Below, piece after piece: positions 10,316 through 24,000 of a stretch of DNA of 64,000 bases (position 1 is the first letter of the stretch; every line of letters starts with the position of its first letter). The position numbers were made by a program, and so were the translations under genes. The notes below the pieces were generated by a model, which worked only from the letters and a program-made list of their open reading frames with translations, was not told where the DNA came from and did no database searches. Source of the DNA: Gnetum montanum. Its lineage: Eukaryota > Streptophyta > Gnetopsida > Gnetales > Gnetaceae. The stretch covers positions 133,073 through 197,072 of the forward strand of contig MNCI01028288.1 of the NCBI GenBank assembly GCA_015680685.1. Direction: 5' to 3'.

Positions 10316-12346
10316 TAAATTTTGGACACATCAACACTTGAAAAACTTGTTTAGGAAGACTATTTTCTAAGGTGCCTCCTGTATGGGTATGAAAACTCAA
10401 GAATAGTCTCAGTTGGTTGGACAACGTGGTGTTTCATGATGTGTAAAGATGCTAGTAAGTTAAACAATTTTAACAAGGACATATAAAGGGTAGTTCAAGA
10501 TAACTTTGACAAAAAGACAACTATTTGCTTAAGAATAAAACTTGTGGATTGATAAAATGTGAAATTAAAGTAGAAAATAGCTAACTTAGACTAGATTAAT
10601 CTAGGTTCAAAAGTAAAACGGGTTCTGTGCTTAAACCGCAGCACAAAGCCCTCAATTTATAAAAATAAATAAATAATAACTTACCTCAAAATGAGCACAA
10701 ATGTAATGGCTTCTAGTGGCTCTAGTTGAGCTAAGGCTACCTTCGTCGCTTAATCTGCATGGGTTTTCTTGCCATTGTTAGAGGTAGGAGGAGGTAACCA
10801 GGGTAGTGCTAGTGGTGTTGGCATCGTTTGGTGTCACTGCTTGTAGCGTCATTATCACCGATGGCATCCACTGGTGGGCAAAAAACCCTGCTATGTAGTG
10901 ATGAACTGCTACGCGCCACCATTCATTATTTGTCACTTGCTGCTCACCGCCACACGTCGTTGCTACTGCCTACTATCGCTGATGCAAGCTACGACCTCCT
11001 ATGGCTAACCACCATGTGCCACTATTCACGCTTGCTCGCTATCGGTACTGTTGTTGCCACTTTTTGCCATTGTCATTCATGTCTGTTAGCACCCACTATT
11101 GTTGTCACCACCTATTGTTGATGCACGCAGACTACCAATAGTAGATGCTACCATTGTTGACTCTGCCTATAGTTGTCGTTCATGTCTGTTGGCACTCACT
11201 ATTATTACCACCATTGATGCATGCGCACAACTGCCACTACCACGTGCATGCTGACCACTAGTTGTAGCTCCTGCTGTGCCACCTACAACGTCTATTGCCA
11301 CTGTTGCACACTATTAACGTGCCTACTTGTTGATGTTGACATCGACTCTTGCTGCTGCTACCAACTACAATGTCTCCCATGCCTCTTGCTGTTCACTGAT
11401 GATCGCACACACTACCTAGAATTCTTGCTGCTATTGTTTGCCGCCATTAATGTGCCTGCCATTGCTAGAGAGAGGGAGATCGAGATCCCCTTCCTACTCC
11501 CTTGTTGGTGTTGTCCTCTCGCTGCTTTGTTGGTGCCATTGAATGTCCATGTTGCACGCTTGCCACCACTGTGTCGATTACATCACGTAATGTCGCTACC
11601 ACGTGTAATGTCCACTGCTTTGTATCTGTTGAGCCATAAAAAGTAGTATGTGGGCAAGCCAACCAGCCAACGTCATGATGGCACAACATCCAACTAAATA
11701 CATAGAATATCCACTAAATGCATAAAGGGGTAGCTCTTATAATCTTAGACTAGATCAATCCACATTAATGAGCTTCAGTTAACTCTGCAACTTATTCTCC
11801 TATGCCTTCCATCCATCTAATTTCATTTTTTAAGCATTAGCACTTTAGGATATTAGTTCTTATAGGAAATTTGTGAAATCTTTTCCCAAGCATTTTGATT
11901 TGTGTCAGATGTTACACAAATTGGCTAATTACATGGGTGGTTGGCTCTTTTTCTTTGTTTTTGTTTTTTTTCTTGTGTCTTGATGCAGATACCCCAACTA
12001 CCCAATTTATACCACATATAAGAATGACATAAGTTACTTGTAGAACATGCAAACTTTTAAAGGTTAAAGTTAAAAGAGCAATATGCAACACAGTGGAAGG
12101 GAAGGGCGTAGCCTTGAAAACTTGTGCATACATGATTGTAGCGTCAAGTTGGGGCAGCCATGTTGGATTTCACTATACATTACAATATCTACCATGAACA
12201 AGGAAGAAATCCCTTGTTTTAATTAATAGAGTACGTAAAGGAAGAGGTCTTTGGTTTTAATTAATTTACTACGTGAAACTATACCCTACTGATTAGACTA
12301 GTAAGTCATAGCCCTATACCTAACATGGGCGATGTTGGCATCAACA
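10316..12346. mobile_element. 2,031-bp LTR-like element, TGTTGATGC...GCATCAACA, perfect TSD
   Basis: The ends are TGTTGATGC and GCATCAACA, a perfect 9-bp inverted terminus, flanked by GAGTG at 10311-10315 and 12347-12351. Family-A LTR sequence continues on both sides, which proves the insertion. I see no second internal copy of the left end, so this is either a 2-kb solo LTR of another family or a small non-autonomous element. The interior contains a long CAC/TGC-rich tract. No protein domain was recognised. Confidence 0.8.
10790..11640 (+). repeat. degenerate Cys/Thr-codon-like trinucleotide-rich tract
   Basis: The DNA is dominated by TGC, CAC, TTG and GCC triplets with imperfect internal repeats, for example TTCATGTCTGTTRGCACYCACTATT at about 11,083 and 11,177. 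Apparent reading frames here (141 and 97 codons) are by-products of the triplet bias, with no recognisable protein. The tract lies inside the element at 10316-12346. Confidence 0.5.
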
Positions 12347-12470
12347 GAGTGTAAACTTATCATCAACTTACTAGTACACTTACATTGTCCATTGATAGGA
12401 TTAAGATTTGGTCGTGCATGAACACTTGTAACTTGTATGGTTGAGTGTTGGAATTCTTTACCACTCATCA

Positions 12471-13040
12471 ATGTGTGTATATGCTAAATCATTACGCATG
12501 TGCATTACCAAAGGCATACTTGCTATGCTTTTGGGCACCATGAATTTACTATGTTTGTAGGTGCTATGAAGACTAAGGCGCATTCCATCTTGAGTCTCCC
12601 CTCATTTCCTTACTAACATGGGACTCAAGGTTAGTGTCATATGGTGCTTTTCAAGGTTGATACTGTAACATAGTGGTCAAATGTGAGGGGAAGCCAAGTA
12701 GAACCAATACCATATAATTCCAATTTGTTTTATCACAAGCATTGCTAATATCTAATTTGAGTGCGACAAAATTACTTGATTTAGAATATACCTTGCTCAA
12801 ACAAAACTTGCTTTTTCAATGGTAATAATGTTATTCAAAATTTCTTTAATAATAAAATCTTATAGGTTTTACCTTTGAATCTATTACAAAAATATATGAA
12901 TTCCTTTTACAGAATGTTTTTTTAATTTATAACTCATTGTTGTGCCAACCTACGTGGGCCAAACCTCGTACGAATCATAAGATTTCATATTTGATTTATT
13001 AAGTCCATCAAAGACCGTGTGAATTGGACGAATTAGTTTA
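12471..13040. other. no gene seen; AT-rich boundary between repeats and host gene
   Basis: After the end of the family-A LTR relic at 12,470 there is AT-rich sequence with no domain, LTR end or repeat that I can identify. Confidence 0.4.
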
Positions 13041-14894
13041 CAATCAGCAAACATGAAACACCTCTTCAACGCAACTATTCAAGGTACCTGGTACAAAGTC
13101 AAAAATCCTCCCAAAATAGGGAATATCCTGATCACATGAACAAGAACGCAGCAAATTGGGCCAAGGATGAAACGCCATGGACAAGCTTATAATTGCGAGC
13201 CAGTAGAACTGAAACGGAATGGTCAAGCGAATAATTGCGATGCGCGATTTGTTTTTTAATCATTAGAGAGAGATTGTCTCAGAAGGCTTTTGTTCCCTGC
13301 GAGGCTACCCATGGCAGATGGAATCAACAACACCTGCAGAGCCAAGAAGGAGAGGAAAACGAAACCACGACGTCAGCAGCACAGCAAGAAATCAGTTTCT
13401 TCAAGATATCCAAGATATGCCGATGACATTTCGTTTTCGTTTTTGGTGGACGTAATGACGAAGCTTTTCTCACGAAGACAAAAAACTGAAGAAGAAACAA
13501 AGGTAACAGGGAATAACAACAGGAACCACAAATTGAGCGAGCAGCCACGCACCACTCGACTTGGATGGGTAACTGCTCTGTAAACGCAAAAGAGAAAGAA
13601 GGAGAGAGAGAGACAATAACAGGGCGTTTGGCGTCTGGACAAAAAATACGCGCCGAAACGTCGACGGAGACATCATCAACAACAGAACAGATGATGCCGA
13701 CGATGCTGCTGAAGCGGTTGATTCTCAGGCAATGGCATTGTGTTTGTGCTTGTGTTTCTGTTTGGTTGATCGCCCTGAGATGGCTGCTGATAATGATGAT
13801 TGACACACAAAAGCTGCACACCTCAAATCTGCTTAAATGCTGCCTCCATTGTCTGCCAGATGGTACACAACTTGATCCCTTTCCCGCTCCTTCGCCAAGC
13901 GCATGCTGCTGTGGCCGTGCTGTGCTATTCGTCTTTTACTTAATTGTGCTGCAACTGCTACTGCGGTCCTCTGTGTTTCTTCCTTCCAAGTCAACGTCGC
14001 TGCAATTTCACCATCGCTTCTGTAAAGAATTTTTTGCTGCTGCTCCTCATCATCATCTGGCAAGGTTTAAGTTTCCGTTTCTGCTTATTAGTTGATACCT
14101 TTAAACGGTTCTACCTTCTACGCACGTACGTACCGCAGCGACTGCCGCTGCGTATAATCGTATTGTATACCGGAGAGACTCCGAATCTGTTTTTATTGTA
14201 TATCCATTCCATGTCAGCAAAAATACTGAAGCGGGCGTAGCGTGTCATTGTGGCATGGAAAGTTATTGGCCCACCTGAAAGCGAAAGCCAAAAATCTGCC
14301 TTTTTGCAAAGCTGCTCACTCATCTCTATGTCCGGAGCTTGGCTGAAGTGTGACGTTTTTCTTCTGTTTCCTTTAACACGAGAGGGTCTGTCAATGATGC
14401 GTGCACAATTGGCGTTAATGATGGAAGTTTCCCTTGGTCCTTGCTGCTTTTTAAATGACTTACCTTGACCTTCGTTATTCATGCAGATGCTGCCTTCTCG
14501 CCCGCCGTCTCTGTGTCTGTTCTGTGCATTCCAAAGTCCTGATACTTTCTTGGAGGTTGTAACCGTTTTCTTTGAATTTTTCAGAGGAACGAGTTTAAGC
14601 GGAATTTTTAGTTTTTGATTTTGCCTTTGATTGAACTTTGTAATCGAAGACGAGTGGCTTCATCCGTGGGGGTATGATGAGTACTAAGCTTGTTTGAGAC
14701 ATGTATGCATAACAAGCTGATGCAAAGAAAAGAATTATTTTCATCTTTCCATGTCCAGCAATATAATACTAAGTTTTCTTAGGAATATTTGAATTTTAAG
14801 AGCTGATTTTCAGAGTCATAAAAGCGATTTGGTAGAGTCCCCAGAGTGAGCAGGTCTTGTTTGAATTCCTTAGCGGAGGCACTACCCTCAGAAG
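13040..14894 (+). promoter_or_regulatory. probable promoter and 5' UTR region of the RINGv gene
   Basis: This single-copy-looking stretch has higher GC content and (GA)n tracts near 13,265 and 13,600. It lies directly upstream of the first coding exon. Short frames on both strands (longest 176 and 165 codons) overlap each other and match nothing I know, so I treat them as chance. A possible 5' UTR intron could run from a donor at about 14,066 (CAAG|GTTTAAG) to an acceptor at about 14,813 (TTTTCAG|AG). This is inference only. Confidence 0.35.
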
Positions 14895-15005
14895 ATGCAG
14901 ACTCTTCTCAAATCAGAGGAAGATACGCAGGCCAAGGGAGACGACGCTTCCACCAGTACTGGCCAGGGAGCATCTCTTTTGCCGCCAACACTGTCTCACG
15001 AGAAG
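14895..15005 (+). CDS. RINGv gene coding exon 1 (residues 1-37)
   Basis: ATG at 14895 is the first after an in-frame TAG at 14871-14873. It encodes MQTLLKSEED...LSHEK, an acidic, Ser/Thr-rich leader. The donor is GAGAAG|GTTATC at 15006, phase 0, matching the phase of exon 2. This is the least certain exon, because the N-terminus is poorly conserved and no transcript is available. Confidence 0.65.
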
Positions 15006-18000
15006 GTTATCTCACCTTCTATCACTTTTCGAGCTATCTGCTGATGTTTCTTCGATGTACTGTTAACAATATTTATGTTACAGGCGCGTTCGTTCTGAAA
15101 TCTTAAAAAGCGATTATTCACAGGCCTTGGACATTTGTGGATTGCTGTGAATAAATAGGCTTTCTTTTCTAAAATATTTCTGTAAGCAAATTATAATAAA
15201 TAGTGAGTGCAGTATAATTATACTTTGTTTTGATGCAGTCATATTAGTGTATATTTAAAAATGTTGCAGCTAGTTAAATAGGCCAATCGGTTCAATCATC
15301 ATTTAGTATGACAAATAATATCATGGTCCATGCTTTAGTTATGGAGCAAAGCTTAAATCAAGGTTTCTTCAATCTTGACACCAGCCAAACATTATTGGCC
15401 GTGTTTCATCTTCTTAATTCTGTTGATATTCGATTGTGATGAGTTACACAAACAACTAGTTTACGAGTTTTTCAAACTTAAAACCAAAATAGCTACTGAC
15501 ACGACGGTTTTCCGGGAGGGATTGTTTGTATATTTTGTGAGGAATTATGAAGATATAAAGCGACCATGCAAGATCCTAAATTTCACAGCTACCGTAGTTT
15601 AACGATGCCACTCATGGGATTCAATTTGTGATTTAGGAATTTATAATCAACTGACAATTTTGGGCCAATATGTGTAAAACTTTGCATTTTAATAATGCCA
15701 GAATTCATATTTTCATCTTCACGTATGGGTTGCATTTGTTTCCTCAGTTTTCTTTCTTCATCATATTGAATTATGTAAATCCTTAACATAATGTCTGTTG
15801 ATGAGAAAATTCATCACTGGGGTTATTTAATACTTTAGTTCTGCTTTTCTTAGTAATGTGGTTGTTCGTTACATATTAAGAAATAGCTGTCGTTTTTCTT
15901 TATTTGATATAGCTTTTAAAAATTCCTGACTTGAAAAGTCAAATTCAGGCTTAAATTTGGGGATGGCAAAACAATTCATTGATAACGTAACTAAACACGT
16001 GCACAATGCATCTCCAAAAGTAAACTTCTTTCAGTTTCACTCCAAAAGGATCCAAGTGCTGGTCATTGGATAAGTATTTTTTGATGCTCAGGTAAAAGAT
16101 CCAGGATTTATGGATATTAAAATTCTTAATAGACAACGTTTGGCAGGCTTAGCAGAACAACTGAAAACTTCATAATGTTTATTCAAAGGAATTCTAGCTC
16201 TAATCTTATTTAGAGAATATGAACACCTTCAAGGAACTTCTTTGCTGCAGAAACAAGGGGTTGGATTGTTATATATGCAGGAAACACAAAAAGCAATGAA
16301 AACCTCAGAACAGATCATTTTTGTCTGTAAATTTATGCTATAGTGAATATTTTAGTTTCAAGTCTTCTATTTGAAATTATGGTGTTTGTGATTTACAAGA
16401 GCCCATAGAGTGGGCTATCAGGTGATTTTTAATAAAAAGTTTTGGGCAGGTAGCTAAGGTGAGTACTTTAGTCTTTCAAATGTAAGTGGATGGTGGTTTT
16501 TTAAAAGAATATATGTTAAATTTGACTTTCCAAATATAAAAGTGAGAGGTAGGGACATGAGGTTCTGAATGCTGCTAGTTCATTTTCCCAAATGTCCTCT
16601 TATGTCAGACAGTTCACTTGCTTGTTGCTTAAGTCGAGTTTCTCATCATATTCTCCCTTGGGTCATGTCATGTCATTGTAAGTATAAACCTTCAAAGGGT
16701 GTATATGCATAGTACCTTGCAATTACCAAAAGGCAACTCTTTGTCAAAAAAACCAGCATCTTCTAGTTTTCTTGTAGTTATCTATTAATTTTTTTCTTCG
16801 AGGATGGGAGAGGTTGAATAGGATAGAGATGGTAGGAAAAGGTACTGCTAATTTCAACTGCCTTTTAATCCTTCCCCAAGCGGAGGTGTTGCATAAATTT
16901 AGATTTTTCCTTGCAATTTTACAAGGAGACATTTTGCAAGATTCTCTTTAACTCTGCACCAAAATACCTGCATACTAATCCTAGATGAATTCATTTCTTT
17001 GAGATACTTTGTTATTGATAAAAGTCAATTATATGAATAGTATCAAGATGTTTTTAATACAAGGTAAGAAAAGTTTCTTCAACAAGTTAAAATGATGTTT
17101 TCATTGACTAGAAATGTATGCTAGAATGATGCCATGCCTTTGAAACAATCTGTGTCTCACCTTAACCTGTTTTCTGTAATCATCTTCTCAATAATTATCA
17201 TTAATTCTTAATAGATGGCAGCATTTGCGTAAATTTTGTTTATAATTATAGTGTTAGAATTATTGTTAAAATATTGCACATGATTCTATACATCCCAGCG
17301 CATGAAATTAAGATTTTAAGCGTGTCATATTTACCACTGTCAAATTTATGACACTAAACAAATGTAGTGTAAGGCTATAGATCTATGGATTAGTGCTAAC
17401 TGTAGGTGCAAGTAGCACTGTTGACAGACACAACCTAGTGTTAAAGGGACTGTATTCAAGCTATTGATGAAGTGTTCAAAATGTGCCATATTGATAATGT
17501 AATTGTAGCACAGGTATGGTTTAATAATATAATATTCTCAACAAAAAATTTGTGGTTTGGTAACACATGAGAAATATAAGTGCATAGACAGGTGTTCTTA
17601 TTTCTTAAAGCATTGCTTGCTTATTGTATCATCCATAGCTTGCATATTTTTTCTTTACAAAATGTTTCATATCATACTAGATTTATCATCAGCTGTAATT
17701 GGATCTCAAAGGTTAAAGAGAGCATAAAAAGCAAAAGATTTTTCATTAGTTGCTTATGTTATGGTGCCAATTATAACAATAAAAGGGGTACTACTAATAT
17801 TATATGTAGTTTAAAGTTTTAAATACCTATAATTGTCTCAGAGAACTAAAAAAATTTAAATTTCTCAACAAATGTGTTTGATCAATCTGTTTGCAGATAA
17901 CTCTTCCGACCGGAGATTCCAATGAGGATAAGACTTCCAATCCACGCCCTGGGAAAAAGCCTAATTTGTCAGTTGAAATTCCTGAGAGAAATTTGGATGA

Positions 18001-21000
18001 CTGCAAACCCAGTGCAATGAGAGTAAATTTCCCACCAACTCCTGGTTCTTCAAAGACCAATAAGACTTCAATTAGATCACTTATACCAAGGCCCAGCTTC
18101 AAAAATAAGCCATCTACAACTTTAGATCGTGAAAAAGATTATCTTCTTCCATCTAGTACACCATCGAAATCATCTTCTCCATTATATGAAGGGGAACACA
18201 GAAGTTATACACCAAGGCCATTTACTCCAAAACAGTTTTCATTCACGAAGGTTTTTGCACCATTATCTGGTAAACGAACATCTTCCCTACCAGTTACCCC
18301 TGTTGCAGATTTGGGGTTACGAGTTCCTGAGTCAGACCATGGTGGACATCTGGTTACTTTGTCAAAATCTGTAAGTTGCTGTATACCTTTGGCTTTCTCC
18401 ATTTAATACAGGTAGCTAAATTGGTTCTGTTTTTGTTTCCTTTTTAAGTTAAAAATCGTCTCATTCTAGTATGATTTACCAAGAGTTGACATTAATAATT
18501 AATTTTGGTTAGCAACGAATCTGACATCGTAATGAATGTTGACAGAAGCCTTCTGGTGAAGGAAAGTTTTCTCGCTCACTGTCCATGCCATTAAATGATA
18601 AGAACACAATTTTAAGATCAGATTCTTCAGGAGCCTTTATTCGTGTGAGACCTATTACTCCTCGACCTACAGGAAGTTGTCACAGCAACGTTTCTAAAGA
18701 AAGTTCTTCAACTGATGTTGGTTAGTCTCTCTTTTCACTTTGTTTGATACAAAATTATTAATCATCCTTTGAAAGCAATTTATTAGTGATCAATAGTTGT
18801 TGGACTTATATTTATTATAGAAATGTCTTATTACTTTACCCTACACTCAATAACCAACTGCTAATTTTATTTTTATACTACACACACATGTTGCCTTTTC
18901 ATGGATTTCAGCTGCATCTGAAGATGATGGGGAAGATATCCCAGAGGAAGATGCTGTTTGCAGAATTTGTATGATAGAATTATCAGAAGAAGGAGATACA
19001 TTTAAATTGGAATGTAACTGCAAGGGAGAACTTGCTCTTGCACATAAAGAGTGTGCAGTAAAATGGTTTAGTATTAAAGGAAACAAAACTTGCGATGTCT
19101 GTAAGGCAGAGGTTCAAAATTTGCCTGTGACATTGCTACGAGTTCAGACACTACATGCTTCAAATAACCAAACGATGACTGGAACTCAGCATGCGGAGAT
19201 CCCACGTTATAGGTAACTTTGTATGTTCTATGTTATTGTAATTTTTATGACTTTGATCATGGTAGATATAGACAACTTCTAGTTTCCCAATGTACTAATG
19301 GAACTTTAACAAAAACTCATAATGAAGAAGCTCTGCATGAAAATCTCTTACATGGGCTTTGGCCTGCCAAGATCCATTTTTGAATACTCATGTTGTCATG
19401 TGTAGCTCTTACTTTGTTGACCATGCAGAGTCTAGGGACTTGGGAGTTTTTGTGGGGATATCAGACCCCAAAAAAATGAAATAATAATATTTATTTAAAA
19501 AATTCTGAGTACAACAACAATGATATTTACAACAGATCAACAAAGAGAGAGTATAAAGTAAAAGCTGAATAGTTTTAGGGATGCCTTTTCAGGTTTAAAT
19601 TTTTACAGCCAATCTTGAAAAACCTCCCCTCTGTGGTAGGAAAAGGATCAAGCCTTTCCCTTGTTTAGAATATATTTAGGAAGATTGGATTTGATTGTAG
19701 ATCTTTTTTTCATTCTTAAGATTCCAGATCAAAGATCGTGATTCAGAATTGCATGGAATCATGTAAGACTCAGAATGGGTTGACTGCACACTAGGTTATG
19801 TTAAGTTATTGAAAATTTGCAGTGGAACGCTTTCTATAGTAAAAGATTGTACATGGTGCCATTGTCTTGCTGAACTTACCCAAAGAAATAAAAGAAAAAT
19901 AAATTCCATTTCTAATGACAGCAAGAAATGTTTCACATTTTATACTAAGAATGTGCAGTTGCAAGTTTGAAAGATAAAAAGATTAAGGTTTAAGAGACTT
20001 CCCCTGCTTCAAATCTTGCTGCATCACTGTTAATGCTAGAACCTTCTGCTATTTATGTCTTTTTCCCCAAGCTTTGGTGTGTTTGCCTCTGCTGCTATCA
20101 CTTCACTAATGCTTTAATCTAGATGGTTTCTCAAGCTCCTCACAATTTGGTGGAACATGCTGAATGAGTATTTTAAATTACTACTTATATAAGGTTGTTT
20201 AGAAATTTTGCAATGTATTAAGCATTTTAGAGTTTTAAAATTGGAATTTCCATCAATCACATGCAATGCATGGACGTTTCAAAATTTTTTTTTAAAGAGG
20301 CATATCATGATTACCATATACTATAATTACACAAAATATTGGTCATTGATTTGGGAATTTTTTAATCTTGAAATGGGTTACAGCAAGGTGATCTTGTTTA
20401 TCCCTTTCTTTTTATTTTTATCCATGGAAGGTTAGGGGTGGGATCCTGCTTAAGAAAATTGAAAAATGACTATTATAAGAGGCATCCAGCTAGCCTTTGA
20501 TTGTCATTCTTTCACATATACTTAATTTGTTGATGATACCTTTTTGTTCTTTCATGGGAATCCACAATTTGTAGTAGACTTGTATACAACACTATTGAAG
20601 TTTTCAAATGCCTTTGGTTTAAGAATCAATTCAAATAAAAGTTGTGTGTTTACTGTTGGAGCTAATCAAAAACTTTTCCTAGAATATACTGATCTGTTGG
20701 TATGTCAAGTAGACTTATTATCTACTATGTAGGAGTCTTGGCTTGGTAACTCCAACTCATAGGTTTGATTTTACTATGTAGCATTGAGTTACAAATTTTA
20801 AAAAATATTCTGTAAGGAATTTTGAAACCGGTTTGAGAGATCCAAGGAGTCTCAATAGACATAAGAAAAAAAATTTAGTATTTGGAGCTTCCTAACTTTG
20901 TGGCTTATAAGAAGAAGGAACTTTGGTAGCTAGTTCTTCAAAAGATTGATAATAGAGTTTTTAGGTAGAAGGCTAAGTTTGTTAACATAGGTTGGTTAGC

Positions 21001-24000
21001 TATAGTTGGTGAGATTTGCTCTTTATGTTTTACCTCTTTATTACTTGTCTTACATTTATTGTTCTAAAATAATAATTTATATAAGATAGAGGAAAAAGAA
21101 AGAACTTTTTTGTCATCTAACTATTTGAAGAAAAACGCTGCATGTTTTAAATTGAAATACAATATGTAAATTGTGGTCTTGTGGAGGATGGAATCTTAGG
21201 CATATGCAAAACATTAATTATGTTTTGTTAGGGAAGATTGCTTGGTAACATTGTATCTTAAATAGATTTGGTTCAGGTGATGAAAGCAAATATTTATATG
21301 TTAGTTTTCACTTTATTGATGCTTCCAATATTACTAATCTATCCTAAATTTGGAGAGGGCTTTTGTCTATAAAACATTCATGAGTAAAAGAATTGAGCTA
21401 TGTCGGGAGTGAGAGTGGGAGTGCGTGTAGCCACGGGTATGGGAGCGGGGGTGTGGGCATGGGAGCGGGTGCAAGCGCAGCTGCAGGCACGGGTGCGGGA
21501 GTGAGAGTAGGCATGGCTGTAGGAATGGGAGGGGGCATTGGAGAGACGGGGGTTCATAAACTTGGGATGCACGAGGGCGACAAGGGGAACTCATGGATGG
21601 GCTAATGATAGACACGGGTGGAGGGGTTGCTGGGCCAGCACGACAGGATCTAGCACATGTGCTAGACAAAGGGGCTGGGGATTTTGAGGCCTGCTCCAAG
21701 GAAGGAGCTGTCATGCGGCTCAAGGTTGGCCGCTTGCCTGAGGGAACCTTGCAAAAGCTGGAACAGAGCCTAATCGGGAAGTTTGTATTTGAAGGGGCAT
21801 GACCCAGGATGGACTTGATACAGAGGTGGGTCAAGGTCACCCGGGGGCTAGACAATGTTAGCGTGAGGAGTCTGGTGGATGATCGGTTGCTCTTCTACTT
21901 TTAGACGGTGGAGGATAGGGAACAGGTCCTCGTGGGAGGGCCTTGGTTCTATGGGGCCATGGGGCTGGCCCTAGCTCCTTGGCGCCTTGGGGCACATCGC
22001 GATGCGGGGCTGTTTGAGCGTGCGCCTGTGTGAGTGAGGCCTCATGACCTACCCTTAGAATATTGGTCGCTAGAATTCTTGAAATCGTTGGCAGAACTAT
22101 TTGGCAAATTCATCAAATTTGATGCCTTCACGACATCCATGGATTGGATGGGATATGCCTGCTTCTACGTGTGACGGTCATTAAGATTAGATGATAGGGT
22201 GAATGAGGTCATCTTAGACATTGAGACGGGAGAAGAAAAGGTTAAGGTATGGTTTGAGAATTTGCCAAAAGTGCCTATGGAAGCGTCTCAGGCTTGCAAA
22301 ATTTATGGCAAAGGGCATTCCGTTGTAGACTGTAGGGTTACCCTATTGGAGCCACACTAGGGTTGGAATTTGGTGGGCAGAAAGGGCTGCACCGTGAAGA
22401 AGGGGCCTTTGGCACCTGGGGGCAGCCAATCCTCGGCTGCACGCGTGGAGTAAGGGGGTGGGCAGGCCTGGGGTGGGAACACAATCCCACACGGTGAGGA
22501 GAGGCCGATGGGGAACTGACCTGTAGGGGTTGTGCAAGCGGGGGCGCTAAGGTTGGCAGAGGATGCCAGAGCGGATATGGGGTCACCTCATACCCCATCG
22601 ATGAGGAAAATGGAGGTGTTGGGGCAGCCTAGGCTAGAGCTACCCTTGTTGGGGGAATGGATCATGCTGGGTAGAGGGTCAACCAAGCCAAAAATGAAAG
22701 ACATCTTGGGCATGAAAGATACAAACGTACATGGGGCTAAGGTCACCTAGCCATTGCCTAGAGTAAGATGCCTGGATGCAGGTAACACATGAAAAAAGTC
22801 CATGTAGCTGGACCTTGATTTGGGAGTGCAGCGCACACTTCGGTAGGTGTATCACAAGCATCTGTCTGTGTCCCCATAAAGGTCTTTTCTTGGAATTGTC
22901 GAGGACAGGGTACCCCGTATAAAAGAAATACCCTGAAAGGGATTGTGAGGGAAGAGGGGTGTGATATGGTTTGCTTTCAAGAGACAAAGTTGCAAGCATC
23001 AAAGCAACAACTCTTACAGTGGGAAGGCTGGCACCTGCAAATGGTGCCTAGTTGAGGTAGAGTGGGAGGACTAGCGGTCTTGACCAGGGACATTGTTGAT
23101 TTAGTGGATGCATCTGATTGGAGCCTCATGGTGCACATGCCATAGGCCAATCTTTGGGTTACCAATATCTACAGGGCACAAAGTTGGGAGGCTTGCATCC
23201 AGGAGTTTAAATGCATGGTGGCCCTTGTTAGCGACACAACCAAGTGGATAATGATTGGTGACTTCAACCAATGGATGTTCTGTTGGGAAAAGTTGAGGGG
23301 GAGACTGCTCTGACCCTTCAAGGGTCGTGGACTACATAGCATTCATATGCAAATATGACTTGGTTGACTTGGAAATTACAGGATGTAGATACATTGGAGT
23401 AACAAAAGAAGATTGAAGGACCAAGTTCAGTCGAAGATCGACAGGGTGTGGGTTAGCTCTAGCCTTATGATGGAATTTGACATTTAGGCTAAAGGTAAGG
23501 AACGGCATGCTTCGAATCACCGGTCTGTTATTTGCAGAATCCAGACCACAGTGGATAAAGCTCCTTGGCCGTTTTAGTTTGAACGAACATGGTTGCACAA
23601 GCCTTGGCTAAGACGCTTGGTACACACTACCTAGCAAGCCTACATAGGCACACAAGAACCCAGGGAGNNNNNNNNNNNNNNNNNNNNNAGGAAGAACAAG
23701 AACTCCTCATAGAGCCCCAGGAATTGGATCAGGAGGAAGAAGCCTATTGGAAATAGCAGTCGTGCATGATGTGGCTAAGGGAGGGAGATAGGCACACTAG
23801 GTTTTTCTTTGCGGTTGCGAAAGTCCATCGGGCCTCCAAGTGCAAGCTATAGAACTTGCTGTAGGGCATCGATGATGGAGGGTAGCTAAATGTGCAACAA
23901 GGATTGGAACAGTTGCAGGCGTACTAGGAGGAGGTATGGCGATGCAGGAGTACAAAGCCCATCTCGGTACATGTCCCTAAGATCTTAACCTATGCAGATA

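Larger units (their letters stand above)
7072..12470 (+). mobile_element. family-A LTR relic split by nested insertions
   Basis: Four pieces of one plus-oriented LTR can be reassembled in order: about 7072-7623 (with TATAAAT near 7164), 8479-8573, 10248-10315 and 12352-12470 (ending GTATGGTTGAGTG...CTCATCA). Together they total about 830 bp, the expected LTR length. The gaps are insertions at 7624-8473, 8574-10242 and 10316-12346. The 5' end is blurred and no outer target duplication was found. The palindromes here are decayed (TGATATCA, TGATATTG). Confidence 0.65.

Noticed and set aside
11221-11646. 141-codon Cys/Thr/Leu-rich frame that could suggest a small cysteine-rich protein
   Set aside because: The triplet-biased tract produces such frames in several phases. 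There is no signal peptide, no regular cysteine spacing and no conserved ends.
1-13000. endogenous pararetrovirus or other integrated virus
   Set aside because: All coding remnants fit gypsy gag. I saw no movement protein, coat protein zinc finger or viral polymerase motif anywhere in the window.
13324-13821. 165-codon minus-strand frame upstream of the RINGv gene
   Set aside because: It overlaps + strand frames of similar length, has Cys/Ser/Phe-rich composition typical of antisense to GA-rich DNA, and shows no domain.
21393-21605. glycine-rich protein (70 codons)
   Set aside because: It is the low-complexity 5' end of LINE-B, in line with ORF1, not a host glycine-rich protein gene.
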